From positions 1-64,000 of the forward strand of contig CAVRRZ010000003.1 in assembly GCA_963723745.1 (NCBI GenBank): 64,000 nt of DNA, given 5' to 3'. The translations under genes and the position numbers were made by a program. The notes below the pieces were generated by a model. That model saw only the letters and a program-made list of their open reading frames with translations. It was not told the DNA's origin and ran no database searches. This stretch comes from CAVRRZ01 sp963723745. Its GTDB lineage: Bacteria; Actinomycetota; Actinomycetes; Mycobacteriales; Geodermatophilaceae. This document shows, in pieces, positions 16,277 to 24,782 of this stretch (position 1 is the stretch's first letter; each line of letters begins with the position of its first letter).

Positions 16277-17656
16277 TCAGTCGGTGGCGCCGAGGGTCAC
16301 CTCGATCGTCCGCGACTGGTCGCCGCGTCGGACGGTCACCTGGATCTGCTCGCCGGGGGTCTCGCTGCGGACGGCAGCGGTCAGCTCGGTCGACGTGGTG
16401 ATGGGCCGGTCGTCGAGGGCGGTGATGACATCGCCGGGCTCGAGGCCGGCGTCGGCCGCGGCACTGCCGGGCTCGACCGAGACGACCCTCGCCCCGGCGC
16501 CGATCGCCGAACCCTGCGCGGCCTCGGTCCGGGCACTGACCCCGAGGAGTGCACGCCGTGCCTGGCCGGTCTCGATCAGCTCGGTGGCGATCCGCTCGGC
16601 GGCGTTGCTCGGGATGGCGAACCCGACGCCGATGTTGCCGCTCTGCTCGGAGCCGGGCAGGCTGCCGGCGACCGTGGCGATGGCGGTGTTGATGCCGATG
16701 ACCTCACCGGCACCGTTGACCAGCGCGCCGCCGGAGTTGCCCGGGTTGATCGCCGCGTCGGTCTGGATGGCGTCGATGACGGTCGCGTCCTCGCCCTGCC
16801 GGCCCAGCTGCACCGCGCGGTTGGTGGCGCTGACGATGCCGTCGGTGACGGTGTTCGTCAGCCCGAGGGGGGCGCCGATTGCGACCGCGACGTCGCCGAC
16901 CTGGACCTCGTCGGAGTCGGCGAACGTGGCGGGGGTGAGGCCGGCGGCGTCCTGCAGACGCACGACGGCGAGGTCGGTCCCGGGCTCGGTGCCCACGACC
17001 TCGGCGTCGTAGAGCGTGCCGTCGGCGGTGCGCACCTGGACCTGTGGGCTGCCCCCGCCGACGTCCACGACGTGGTTGTTGGTGAGGACGAAGCCGTCCT
17101 CGGTCAGGACGACGCCCGAGCCGCTGCCGGATTCGCCGCCGCCCTGCACGTACAGGGTGACCACGCTCGGCGCCGCCTTGGCCGCGGCCGCCGTGGCGGT
17201 GGTCGCCGTCTCGGGGTTCTCGATCACGACCTCCTGCGCTGACGTGGTCGTGCCCGCGCCGCCGCCGTCCCGGTCGAGCAGGACGACGGTGCCCGCACCG
17301 GCGCCGCCACCGATCAGCGCGCCGGCCACCAGGCCTGCGACGCCCACGCGGAGACGCCCCGCGTTGCGCCGTGGCGCCGGAGCCGCGGGAACACCGAAGA
17401 ACGGCGACCCCGGCCCACCGGGCCCGCTCGGCCCGGGCGGGCCGAAGACCTGGGTGTGGCCGGCCGCGCCGTGCGGCGTCCCGGCCCAGGCCGGCGGCGG
17501 CGGCCAGCCGGTCGCCTGCGAACCCGGCACCGGCCCACCCGACGGCTGCGGGGCGGACGGCGGCGCCGGCACCGGGCCCGTCGGCATCGACTCCCAGCCG
17601 GTCGGCGCAGGGTCGTGGCCGAGCGGCGTCGGCTCGGGGCGCTGCTGGTCGCTCAC
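16277..17656 (-). CDS. HtrA/DegP-like membrane-anchored serine protease with a PDZ domain
   Basis: The 459-residue protein starts at a GTG 8 bases after GGGAGGA. A Pro/Gly-rich cytoplasmic head of about 100 residues precedes one membrane helix (VGVAGLVAGALIGGGAGAGTVVLL). The trypsin-like domain has His in LTNNHVVDV, Asp in GTDLAVVRL and Ser in NPGNSGGALV, all present. The C-terminal PDZ domain (about 370-455) contains SAAADAGLEPGDVITALDDR. The protease domain faces outside and probably removes damaged exported proteins. It is an active-type PepD/HtrA of actinobacteria; the exact paralogue is not clear. Confidence 0.93.
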   Translation of the reverse strand: MSDQQRPEPTPLGHDPAPTGWESMPTGPVPAPPSAPQPSGGPVPGSQATGWPPPPAWAGTPHGAAGHTQVFGPPGPSGPGGPGSPFFGVPAAPAPRRNAGRLRVGVAGLVAGALIGGGAGAGTVVLLDRDGGGAGTTTSAQEVVIENPETATTATAAAAKAAPSVVTLYVQGGGESGSGSGVVLTEDGFVLTNNHVVDVGGGSPQVQVRTADGTLYDAEVVGTEPGTDLAVVRLQDAAGLTPATFADSDEVQVGDVAVAIGAPLGLTNTVTDGIVSATNRAVQLGRQGEDATVIDAIQTDAAINPGNSGGALVNGAGEVIGINTAIATVAGSLPGSEQSGNIGVGFAIPSNAAERIATELIETGQARRALLGVSARTEAAQGSAIGAGARVVSVEPGSAAADAGLEPGDVITALDDRPITTSTELTAAVRSETPGEQIQVTVRRGDQSRTIEVTLGATD

Positions 17657-17803
17657 TCCTGGGTCCTCCCTCTGCACGACCGACCGGTCGCTGCGTCAGG
17701 TCCCACTGTGCGACCAAGCGCTGGCCCGCCGCTGGAGGCCCGCTGTGAGGTTGCTGGACGCGACGCCGCGATCCCGCGGTCGGCGGCGCGGAGGATCCGT
17801 CGA

Positions 17804-18742
17804 TCAGGCGGGCGCGACACCCTCCTCCCGCGGCTCCGCCCCGGCACGGTGGACCGGCGGGATGAGCGCCATCGGCGACGTGCAGTGGCGGAGCACGTAC
17901 CGATGTCGGCCGTCGAGCGACCGGTGCAGGAATCCCCCGTGGCCGGCGCCGAGGACGATCAGCGGGGCGGGGCCGACGATGCGCAGCACGTCCCCGGTCG
18001 ACGCGCTGCGGAGGTCGGTGACGGTGACGGCGAGATCGCCGTAGCGCTGCGGCCAGTCCGTCCCGCCTTCCCCGGCGCCGCGCATCAGCACCACGTGCAC
18101 GCCCACTCCGGTCCGGCGGGCGGCCTCGGCGGCCCAGTCGGCCACCGGCTCGTCGTCCTCGGCCTCCGAGAGGCCGAGCAGCGCGACCACCGGGCGATCC
18201 GGCGCGGGGGTGCCGCGGGGGCGGGGCACGACGACGACCGGCGTCGTGGAGCGGGCCACCACCTTCTCGGCCACGGGGGCGAGGACCAGTTCGTCGATCG
18301 CCCCGGTGGTCGCGATGCCGAGCACGACGAGCTGGGCACCCTCCGCCGCGCGCAGCAGCGCGGGCACCGGGTCCTCGGGCACCACCTCGGTCTCGGCGGG
18401 CACCTCGCGGGCGACGTGGTGGCCGAGGGCGTGCTTGGCGACGGTGTACGCCTGGGCCGCGATGCGCCGTGCCCGGGGCAGGAAGGGCGAGATCGTGCCC
18501 GGTTCGCCGGGTCGCCCCAGGTAGGGGGCGGCGTGCACGAGCCGTAGCGGGGCACCTCGCCGGTGCGCCTCCTCGGTCGCCCAGCGGACGGCACCGAGCG
18601 CGCACTCCCCGCCGTCCACGCCCACGACGACCGCGCGGACCGGCGGCCCGCCGGTCGCGGCGGGCCCGGCTCCGGCCGCGGCCTCGGGCAGCAGGCCGTC
18701 GGGTCCGGGACCGGAGTGGGCAAGGGGTGTGGACGTCGGCAC
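17804..18742 (-). CDS. Universal stress protein with two UspA domains
   Basis: The protein has about 312 residues from a GTG at 18742, 7 bases after GTGGAGGTG. The open frame runs on upstream, but that part has no similarity. UspA domain 1 (about 35-170) begins VRAVVVGVDGGECALGAVRW. It carries VVLGIATTGAIDELVLAPVA and ends TTPVVVVP. Domain 2 (about 178-300) ends in VLGAGHGGFLHRSLDGRHRY and CTSPMALIPP. Tandem Usp proteins of this size often bind ATP and respond to stress or hypoxia; ligand binding here is an inference. Confidence 0.88.
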   Translation of the reverse strand: MPTSTPLAHSGPGPDGLLPEAAAGAGPAATGGPPVRAVVVGVDGGECALGAVRWATEEAHRRGAPLRLVHAAPYLGRPGEPGTISPFLPRARRIAAQAYTVAKHALGHHVAREVPAETEVVPEDPVPALLRAAEGAQLVVLGIATTGAIDELVLAPVAEKVVARSTTPVVVVPRPRGTPAPDRPVVALLGLSEAEDDEPVADWAAEAARRTGVGVHVVLMRGAGEGGTDWPQRYGDLAVTVTDLRSASTGDVLRIVGPAPLIVLGAGHGGFLHRSLDGRHRYVLRHCTSPMALIPPVHRAGAEPREEGVAPA

Positions 18743-18946
18743 GGCGCACCTCCACGGGAGGAGACGGTGGGTTCCCCGTTGCGTCCCAGGTTCCTCGCCG
18801 GGACGGCGATCCGGAAGACCCTCCGGCCCGTGTGCAAGCTGTCGCCGACCGGGGTAGTGGCAGGGGCACGTGGCGGTGCGCCCGCCCCGCCCCGGCCGGT
18901 ATCGCATCCGGCGGTGGATCGACCAGGAACGCCCGAGGAGAGATCT

Positions 18947-19669
18947 GTGCTGCACCGTCGTCCGTTCGTGCGGGCCTTGCTCGGGATCGCCCTCGTCGGC
19001 GCCGGCCTCGTGGGGGTCGTCGGCGGCCTGTCGCTCAGTGGTCCCGGCCTGGTCGCCGTGTGCATCGCGGGGGCCCTGGCCGGCTGCCTCGGATGGGGCA
19101 TGGCCCGCGAGTCCGCCGGCACGAACCGTCGATCGACCACCGAGACGTCGGTACTCGCCGCAGCGTGGACCATCGCCGGCCTGCTGGTGCTGTCCGGCAC
19201 CTCCGTCCTCGCCGGCGGCCTGGCGGCCGCCATGCTCACCGGCGCCGCGGCCACGATCGCGCTCGTCGTCTGGGTCGGCCGCACACCGGCTGACGACGCG
19301 GCCGCCGTCGCGCCGCCGGCGCCGACAGCGACGCCCACGCCGACCGCGAGCGGCAACCTCGTCGCGGCGCCCGAGGCGCTCGCGCACCCTGTCCTGCGGA
19401 GTGCCGACGAACCGCCCCCGGTCACGGTGCTCGGCACGGACGCGCTCGGCCAGGAGTGGCTGCAGTCGACCGCCGCACTCGCCGGGCCGCTGGATCCCCG
19501 GGTCCGAGTGGCCCTGGTGCGCCGTCGGCAGGAGACCCTCGACGAGCTGGAGCGGCGTGATCCCGACGGCTTCCTGCGCTGGCTGACCGCCGGCCCCACG
19601 CCGGTTCTCGACCCGGCCGCCTACGTGCGGGGGCGGACGGCCGGCGAGTCCACCTCCGACACCGCCTGA
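18947..19669 (+). CDS. Conserved membrane protein of unknown function
   Basis: The 240-residue protein starts at GTG 18947 behind GAGGAGAG. The first 120 residues hold four hydrophobic helices in two pairs (ALLGIALVGAGLVGVVGGL, LVAVCIAGALAGCLGWGM, then WTIAGLLVLSG and MLTGAAATIALVVWVG). The cytoplasmic half is Ala/Pro/Thr-rich. It then becomes charged, with VALVRRRQETLDELERRDP, WLTAGPTPVLDPAAYVRGR and an acidic end. I do not recognise a family. It is divergent from the universal stress protein gene. Confidence 0.7.
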   Translation: MLHRRPFVRALLGIALVGAGLVGVVGGLSLSGPGLVAVCIAGALAGCLGWGMARESAGTNRRSTTETSVLAAAWTIAGLLVLSGTSVLAGGLAAAMLTGAAATIALVVWVGRTPADDAAAVAPPAPTATPTPTASGNLVAAPEALAHPVLRSADEPPPVTVLGTDALGQEWLQSTAALAGPLDPRVRVALVRRRQETLDELERRDPDGFLRWLTAGPTPVLDPAAYVRGRTAGESTSDTA

Positions 19670-19913
19670 TCGCCCCCACACGCGGAGGAGTACGCCCCGC
19701 GGGGGCGCAGGCGAGGTCTATCGTGATGACGCGGCGGGCCTCACGCCCAACCCCAGACCGGTTCTCCACGCGAGCCGGCGATGCGGGGCAAAGGGGACTT
19801 CGAGAGCCTCGAGGCGCTGCTCGGCCCGGACGTCCCGCGGATCGGATGCCACGGCTGCGGCGGCGCACGGCGCGTGGAGCCGTCGCCGCGGACGCAGCCG
19901 GGAGAGCCCGACC

Positions 19914-21230
19914 ATGACCACCGCCAAGCAGCTCAAGGCCCGCGTGCGCGCGCGGATGGCCCGGACCGGGGAGCGCTACGCCGTCGCCCGCGCCCACGTC
20001 GTCGGCGGCGCCGTGGACACCGGTCCTGTCGTCGACCTGGGGTGGACCCTGCGCGGGGGCACCGACCCGGACACCGCGGCGCTGACCAACGTGCTCGCCC
20101 ACCGTGGGGTCGCCGGCCCCGACGGGCCGCTGACCGAGCCGCTGCTGTTCGTCGTCGGCGGCGGGCTCGGTGCCGGCTACATCCTCTGGGAGTTCGCCCA
20201 CGACGACAGCCGCGTGGTCACCCTCGGGTTCACCCACTCCTGGCAGTACTTCGACCGGCGGCTGGCCACGACCGTCGACCGGCTCGGTCTGGACATCGCC
20301 TGGTCACGTACCGGCGGTGCCGCGGGCGCGGCCCGGGCACTGGCCTCGACCCTGGCCGCCGGCGATCCGGCGATCGTCTGGCCCGACCGGTACCACCTCG
20401 GCTACTGGAACCTGCCGCCGTTCCTCGACGGGATGGGCGGTGGCCCGGTCGTCGCCTACGCCGCCCCCGGGAATCGGGTGCACCTCGACGACCGCAATCT
20501 GGCGCCCCTGACCGTGCCGGTCCCGGACCTGGACCGGGCGCGGGCCCGGGTGGGCAGCTATCGCAACGCCATGCTCGTCGTCCGCACCTCGGACGCCGTC
20601 CTGCCGGCCGACCGGCTGCGCGCCGCGGTGCGGGCCGGGCTGGAGGCCGGCGTGGGCCACCTCGGCGGGACGTCGACCTCCTTCGCGCTGCCGGCCTGGC
20701 GCAAGTGGTCCCGGCTACTGGTCGACCGCCGGGCCGCGAAGGGCTGGCCGACGGTGTTCGCCGACCGGCGCCAGCTCCTGCGAGCCCTGGCAAGCGTGTG
20801 GGAGGGCGTCGAGTCCGCCGGCATGGACGGCGGGCACCTGCGCGGGCTGTTCGCCGACGGGCTCGAGCAGGCCGCCGCCGTGCTCGACGAGCCGGGCCTG
20901 GCCGCCGAGGCGCCGCGGTGGCGGGAGATCGCCGACCGCTGGCACGCCCTCGCCGAGACGGCCCTGCCGGACGACGTCCCGGCGATCGCCCGGCTGCGGA
21001 TCCTCACCGCCACGGTGACCGGAGCGGTCGCCGAGGGCGACGCGGGTGCGGCGGAGCGGGCGGCGGCCGCCGCCGAGCTGTGGCGGCTGCGGGCCGAGCA
21101 CGCCGACGCGCCCCCGCTGGACGAGGAGCGCCTGACGGCGGTGCTGGCCGGCATGAGCGGGCAGCTGGCCGCGATCCACGACGCGGAGACCGCGGCGGTG
21201 GCCCGCCTCGGCGTCGTCCTCGGCAGGTGA
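19914..21230 (+). CDS. BtrH N-terminal/DUF4872 domain protein
   Basis: The 438-residue protein starts at ATG 19914 behind GGGAGAG. A basic head (KQLKARVRARMARTGERYAV) is of the kind also seen at the start of short actinobacterial DUF proteins. The body resembles BtrH-like proteins: ALTNVLAHRG, then LLFVVGGGLGAGYILWEF, a substrate region around PDRYHLGYWNLPPF, and a helical C-terminal DUF4872 part. BtrH is an acyltransferase of butirosin synthesis, but nothing nearby suggests antibiotic synthesis. The usual BtrH Cys was not found in the N-terminal motif, so a catalytic role is unsure. Confidence 0.7.
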   Translation: MTTAKQLKARVRARMARTGERYAVARAHVVGGAVDTGPVVDLGWTLRGGTDPDTAALTNVLAHRGVAGPDGPLTEPLLFVVGGGLGAGYILWEFAHDDSRVVTLGFTHSWQYFDRRLATTVDRLGLDIAWSRTGGAAGAARALASTLAAGDPAIVWPDRYHLGYWNLPPFLDGMGGGPVVAYAAPGNRVHLDDRNLAPLTVPVPDLDRARARVGSYRNAMLVVRTSDAVLPADRLRAAVRAGLEAGVGHLGGTSTSFALPAWRKWSRLLVDRRAAKGWPTVFADRRQLLRALASVWEGVESAGMDGGHLRGLFADGLEQAAAVLDEPGLAAEAPRWREIADRWHALAETALPDDVPAIARLRILTATVTGAVAEGDAGAAERAAAAAELWRLRAEHADAPPLDEERLTAVLAGMSGQLAAIHDAETAAVARLGVVLGR

Positions 21231-21318
21231 CGACCGCCGCTCGTCGCGCCCGGGTCGTCGGGGCGTCGATCTGGGGGCTGTCCTTATCCTTGTCGGCGGG
21301 ACGTGGTCCCCATGTTCC

Positions 21319-21391
21319 GCCGGCGTGGCGCAATTGGTAGCGCACCCGACTTGTAATCGGGCGGTTAGGGGTTCGAGTCCCCTCGTCGGCT
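21319..21391 (+). tRNA. tRNA-Thr (anticodon TGT)
   Basis: A 73-nt cloverleaf: acceptor GCCGGCG with CGTCGGC, D-loop CAATTGGTAGC, anticodon arm CCCGA-CTTGTAA-TCGGG with anticodon TGT at 21352-21354, and T arm AGGGGTTCGAGTCCCCT. The discriminator base is T. CCA is not encoded. It reads the ACA codon, which is rare in this GC-rich genome. Confidence 0.95.
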
Positions 21392-21454
21392 CTCCGCGCA
21401 CGGCTTCCGGGCCGCTGCTCGGGGCGACGTCCGGGACGGCAGCCGCCGTGCGGT

Positions 21455-21506
21455 GACCGGAGCCGCCGCGCACCGCGGCTGCCGACACGGTGCGGCGGCT
21501 CCGGTC
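21455..21506. terminator. Strong hairpin between tRNA-Thr and the permease gene
   Basis: GACCGGAGCCGCCGC pairs with its exact complement, extended by ACCG/CGGT after a 2-base bulge. It lies between the plus-strand tRNA and the end of a minus-strand permease gene, so it could stop transcription from either side. Confidence 0.65.
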
Positions 21507-21533
21507 CCGCGGCCGGGCCGCTCCCGCGTCCGA

Positions 21534-22502
21534 TCAGCCGGCCGACGGCATCGTGGCGTGGCGGACGCGCGGGTCGATGATCGCGATCAGCACGTCGGCG
21601 ACCGCGTTGACCACCAGCGTGATCAGGATGAAGACCGTGACCAGGCCGATGAGCAGGCTGCGGTCGCGGTCGCGGATGGCCTGGAAGACCTCGCCGCCCA
21701 GCCCGGGCAGGCCGAACACGCCCTCGACGATGATCAGGCCCACGAACAACTGCCCGACGTTCGCCGCGATGAAGGCCACCACCGGGATCAGCGAGGGCCG
21801 CATCGCGTGCACGGTCAGCAGCCGGGCGGTCGTGAACCCGCGGCCCCGGGCGGCCTTCAGGAACGGAGCCGCCAGCGTCTCGCGCACCTCCGACCGGGTC
21901 AGCAGGATGACGTAGCCGACCGAGAGCATGCTCAGCGCGAGGATCGGCAGCACGTAGGAGGCGGCGCCGGAGTAGGTGCCGTTCAACGGGAACCAGCGCA
22001 GTTCCACGCTGAGCGTCGTCCGCAGGGTGGAGGCGGCGATCAGCACGGGCGTCGCGACCAGCAGGATCGCGATGCCGTAGACGACCGCGCCCGTCGCCTT
22101 CCGGCCGCGCAGTGCCCCCACCGCGCCGACGGTGACCCCCACACCCACCTGCAGCGCGAGCGACCCGAGGAGAAGGACCGCGCTGACCGGCGCAGCGGCG
22201 GTGACGACGTCCATGACCGCCGGTCCGGTCGCCGCCGTGCCCCACCCGTCGAGGGGGTAGCTGTAGCCGAGGTCGCCGGTCAGGACGTCGGTCAGGTAGA
22301 TCCAGTACTGCTCGAGCAGCGGCCGGTCGAGGCCGTACCTGATCCGGATGGCGTTGTAGAGCTCCGGCGGCGGCGCACGGAAGCCGAACAGGGCGCGCAC
22401 CGGGTCGCCGGGCAACTGGGTGACGGCGATGAAGATCAGCGTGACCGCCACCCAGATGCTGACCAGCATCTGGGTGGCCCGTGCCGCGGCGAACCTCAGC
22501 AC
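21534..22502 (-). CDS. ABC transporter permease, oligopeptide DppB/OppB type
   Basis: The 322-residue permease has six helices and the classic N-terminus MLRFAAARATQMLVSIWVAV followed by QLPGDPVRALFG. The EAA-type coupling loop reads FLKAARGRGFTTARLLTVHA, and a late LPGLGGEVFQAIRDRD segment matches the family. It should form half of a channel for peptides or nickel-like solutes. The matching DppC-type subunit is encoded next door but on the opposite strand. No binding protein and no ATPase genes lie nearby, so the partners must be elsewhere. Confidence 0.9.
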   Translation of the reverse strand: MLRFAAARATQMLVSIWVAVTLIFIAVTQLPGDPVRALFGFRAPPPELYNAIRIRYGLDRPLLEQYWIYLTDVLTGDLGYSYPLDGWGTAATGPAVMDVVTAAAPVSAVLLLGSLALQVGVGVTVGAVGALRGRKATGAVVYGIAILLVATPVLIAASTLRTTLSVELRWFPLNGTYSGAASYVLPILALSMLSVGYVILLTRSEVRETLAAPFLKAARGRGFTTARLLTVHAMRPSLIPVVAFIAANVGQLFVGLIIVEGVFGLPGLGGEVFQAIRDRDRSLLIGLVTVFILITLVVNAVADVLIAIIDPRVRHATMPSAG

Positions 22503-22537
22503 GAGTGTCTCCTCGCCCCGCCCGGGACCCGCACGGC

Positions 22538-23404
22538 ATGCTCCTCGTCGTGACCGAAGGGGTGCTCGCTCCGCCGACCGGCCGCGCTCGGCGCCGGTGG
22601 CAGGGTAAGGGGCGGCTGATCGCCGCGGGCGCGATCCTGGGCGTGTTGGCGATCATGGCGCTGTTCCCGGGGCTCTTCACGGACGCCGACCCGCGGGACT
22701 GCAACCTCTCGCGCAGTCTCCTGCCGCCCAGTGTCGAGCACCTGTTCGGCTACGACCTGCAGGGCTGCGACTACCTGGCCAAGACGGTCCACGGCGCACG
22801 GACGTCGCTGGGCATCACGTCGGTCGTCGTCGTCGGCACCACGGCGATCGCGCTCGTCCTCGGGGCGCTGGCCGGATACGTGGGGGGCCGTCTGGACACC
22901 CTGCTCACCCGGCTGACCGACGTCTGGTCGGGCATCCCGCTGATCCTCGGCGGGGTCATCGTGCTCAGTGGCACCCACGAGCGCGGACCGCTGCAGGTGT
23001 CGCTGGTGCTCATCGCCTTCGGCTGGCCGGCGATGGTCCGGGTGCTGCGGGCCAGCGTCCTCGAGGCGCGGCAGCGGGACTACGTCACCGCTGCGCGGGC
23101 CCTGGGCGCCCGCCCGGCCCGGCTGCTGCTGCGGCACGTCCTGCCGCACAGCCTGCGCCCGCTGATCGTGTCGGCCAGCGCCTATGCGGGGTTCATCGTG
23201 GCCGCCGAGGCCACGCTGACCTTCGCCGGCGTCGGGCTGCGGCGGCCGACGAGCTCGTGGGGCATCCAGCTGTTCGAGGCCCAGGCCAGGGTCGGTGAGG
23301 CGCCGCACCTGCTCGTCTTCCCCTCGCTGTTCCTGGTCACCGCCGTCGTCGGGTTCGTGCTGCTGGGCGAGGCGCTGCGGCGCAGCCCCGCCGACCGCGG
23401 CTGA
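22538..23404 (+). CDS. ABC transporter permease, oligopeptide DppC/OppC type
   Basis: The protein has about 288 residues from ATG 22538; a GTG at 22550 is possible. The first helix is AAGAILGVLAIMALFPGLF. The marker HLFGYDLQGCDYLAKTVHGA corresponds to the HPLGTDxxGRD motif of DppC proteins, with HLFGYDLQGCD in place of the usual GTD-GRD. The EAA loop is DYVTAARALGARPARLLLRH. It is transcribed divergently from the DppB partner, an unusual layout since these genes normally form one operon. Confidence 0.88.
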   Translation: MLLVVTEGVLAPPTGRARRRWQGKGRLIAAGAILGVLAIMALFPGLFTDADPRDCNLSRSLLPPSVEHLFGYDLQGCDYLAKTVHGARTSLGITSVVVVGTTAIALVLGALAGYVGGRLDTLLTRLTDVWSGIPLILGGVIVLSGTHERGPLQVSLVLIAFGWPAMVRVLRASVLEARQRDYVTAARALGARPARLLLRHVLPHSLRPLIVSASAYAGFIVAAEATLTFAGVGLRRPTSSWGIQLFEAQARVGEAPHLLVFPSLFLVTAVVGFVLLGEALRRSPADRG

Positions 23405-23492
23405 ACCACCTCGCGGGGGCGGGGATGCCGGAGCCCGGGAGTCCGTGCCAGGGTCGATTCGGACAGGTGCCCCCCTACCGCGAGGAGTTCCC

Positions 23493-23702
23493 ATGAGCGA
23501 CCACGTCTACCGGCTCAGCGAGATCGTCGGCAGCAGCCCCGACGGCGTCGACGACGCGATCCGAAACGCGATCCGCAAGGCGGCGCAGACCGTGCGCAAC
23601 ATCGAGTGGTTCGAGGCGAAGGAGATCCGCGGGTACGTCGTCGACGGCGACGTCGCGCACTTCCAGGTGCGGCTCAAGGTCGGCTTCCGCGTCGAGGACT
23701 GA
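23493..23702 (+). CDS. Dodecin family flavin-binding protein
   Basis: A 69-residue protein starting at ATG 23493, 7 bases after CGAGGAG. Dodecins assemble into 12-mers that store and protect FMN or FAD. The whole length fits the family: MSDHVYRLSEIVGSSPDGV, then DAIRNAIRKAAQTVRNIEWF with the Trp that stacks on the flavin ring, and a C-terminal FQVRLKVGFRVED strand. It stands alone between a permease and a converging membrane protein gene. Confidence 0.93.
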   Translation: MSDHVYRLSEIVGSSPDGVDDAIRNAIRKAAQTVRNIEWFEAKEIRGYVVDGDVAHFQVRLKVGFRVED

Positions 23703-23727
23703 CACCACCGTCGTCCCCGCGGGGCGG

Positions 23728-24141
23728 TCAGTCGAAGCTGCCCGCCCCGCCGCTGCGGTACCGCGCGCGTCGCTCCACGCGGTCGCGCTCGGCCCGTTCG
23801 GCCCGGACCCGCCCGGCGGTGCCGGGCGGGTAGCCGGCCTTCACGACCCGGTGCTCGGTCGTCTCGGTCATGTACGCCAAGGAGAACAGCAGGCCCAGGA
23901 CGACGCCGCCCGCGGCGGCCGAGACCCGGTAGGCCAGCGGCACCGGGACCAGCAGGACGCAGATGGCCAGGAACGGGGAGAGCTGGACCAGTGCCCGCAC
24001 GAGGTGGCGCAGCACCCAGCTGCGGCCGGTGGTGTCGGCCAGCACCCACGGGGCGAGCGCTCTCGGGAGGCCGCCGCCCAGGGCGTACCAGAGCCACTGC
24101 GCCGGGCTCGGGCGCGTCCGCGGCTGCTGGTCGGTCCGCAC
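23728..24141 (-). CDS. DUF5313-type small membrane protein
   Basis: The 137-residue protein starts at a GTG 7 bases after TACCGT on the minus strand. The N-terminal part, PSPAQWLWYALGGGLPRALAPWV, is followed by two hydrophobic helices (LSPFLAICVLLVPVPLAYRV and GGVVLGLLFSLAYM). A conserved end TEHRVVKAGYPPGTAGRVRA precedes a basic tail. It matches what I recall of the DUF5313 family of actinobacteria. The function is unknown. Confidence 0.75.
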   Translation of the reverse strand: MRTDQQPRTRPSPAQWLWYALGGGLPRALAPWVLADTTGRSWVLRHLVRALVQLSPFLAICVLLVPVPLAYRVSAAAGGVVLGLLFSLAYMTETTEHRVVKAGYPPGTAGRVRAERAERDRVERRARYRSGGAGSFD

Positions 24142-24148
24142 GGCCACC

Positions 24149-24154
24149 ACGGTA
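24149..24154 (-). promoter_or_regulatory. -10 element TACCGT for the DUF5313 gene
   Basis: TACCGT on the minus strand is followed by 7 bases (GGTGGCC) and the GTG at 24141. No ribosome binding site is present, suggesting a leaderless mRNA. Confidence 0.45.
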
Positions 24155-24285
24155 GGCCGCCGGCCACGGCGGCGGGGGTGCGCTCGCGTCCTCCGTCCGG
24201 GGGCGTCTCCGGCGAGCCGTTGCCCAGCCGGTGTGACCGGGGGCACACTGCAGGTCAACCGCTGGGACGTCGACGAGGAGTCCAC

Positions 24286-24717
24286 GTGCACATCCGTCAT
24301 CTGCTCCGCCGCAAGGGCTCCGAGGTCGCGACCATCGCAGGCGACGAGACGGTCCGCGCCGCCCTCGCCCTGCTCGCCGAACGCGGTATCGGTGCGCTCG
24401 TCGTCTCCGCCGACGGCAGGACCATCGACGGGATCCTGTCCGAGCGCGACATCGCGCGCGGGCTGCACGAGCGCGGGGCCGGCCTGCTCGGCGAGCCCGT
24501 CTCCGGCGTCATGACCGCCGAGGTGCACTCCTGCACGCCCGACGCCAGCGTGACCGATCTGGCCCAGCTGATGACCGATCGGCGCGTGCGCCACGTGCCG
24601 GTGGTCGACGACGACGCCCTGGTCGGCATCGTGTCGATCGGTGACGTGGTCAAGGCGCGGCTCGACGAGCTCGAGGAGGAGCGCAGGCAGCTCGTCGACT
24701 ACATCCAGACCGCCTGA
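24286..24717 (+). CDS. CBS-domain pair protein
   Basis: The 143-residue protein starts at GTG 24286, 5 bases after GAGGAG. It is two CBS motifs and little else: the first around DETVRAALALLAERGIGALV and DGILSERDIARGL, the second around MTDRRVRHVPVVDDDALVGI and VSIGDVVKARL. A short helical tail (LEEERRQLVDYIQTA) is typical of stand-alone CBS proteins. Such proteins bind adenosine nucleotides and act as energy or redox sensors. The ligand here is not known. Confidence 0.9.
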   Translation: MHIRHLLRRKGSEVATIAGDETVRAALALLAERGIGALVVSADGRTIDGILSERDIARGLHERGAGLLGEPVSGVMTAEVHSCTPDASVTDLAQLMTDRRVRHVPVVDDDALVGIVSIGDVVKARLDELEEERRQLVDYIQTA

Positions 24718-24769
24718 CCGGCTGCAGAGGGTCCTGAGCCCGGCTCAGGAATCGCCGGTTCGCCGGGCG

Positions 24770-24775
24770 TAGCGT
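24770..24775 (+). promoter_or_regulatory. -10 element TAGCGT for the RarD-like gene
   Basis: TAGCGT is followed by 7 bases and the GTG at 24783, identical in form to the site before the gene at 3983. Confidence 0.5.
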
Positions 24776-24782
24776 GCCCCGC

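Noticed and set aside
18743..19681. Upstream extension of the universal stress protein frame (about 300 more residues)
   Set aside because: A ribosome site and GTG at 18742 fit the Usp start. The extension covers the oppositely oriented membrane protein gene and shows shadow-type composition.
19670..19913. A possible gene in the 244-base gap before the BtrH-like gene
   Set aside because: Short frames exist on both strands, but none has a ribosome site, a -10 element or recognisable protein sequence.
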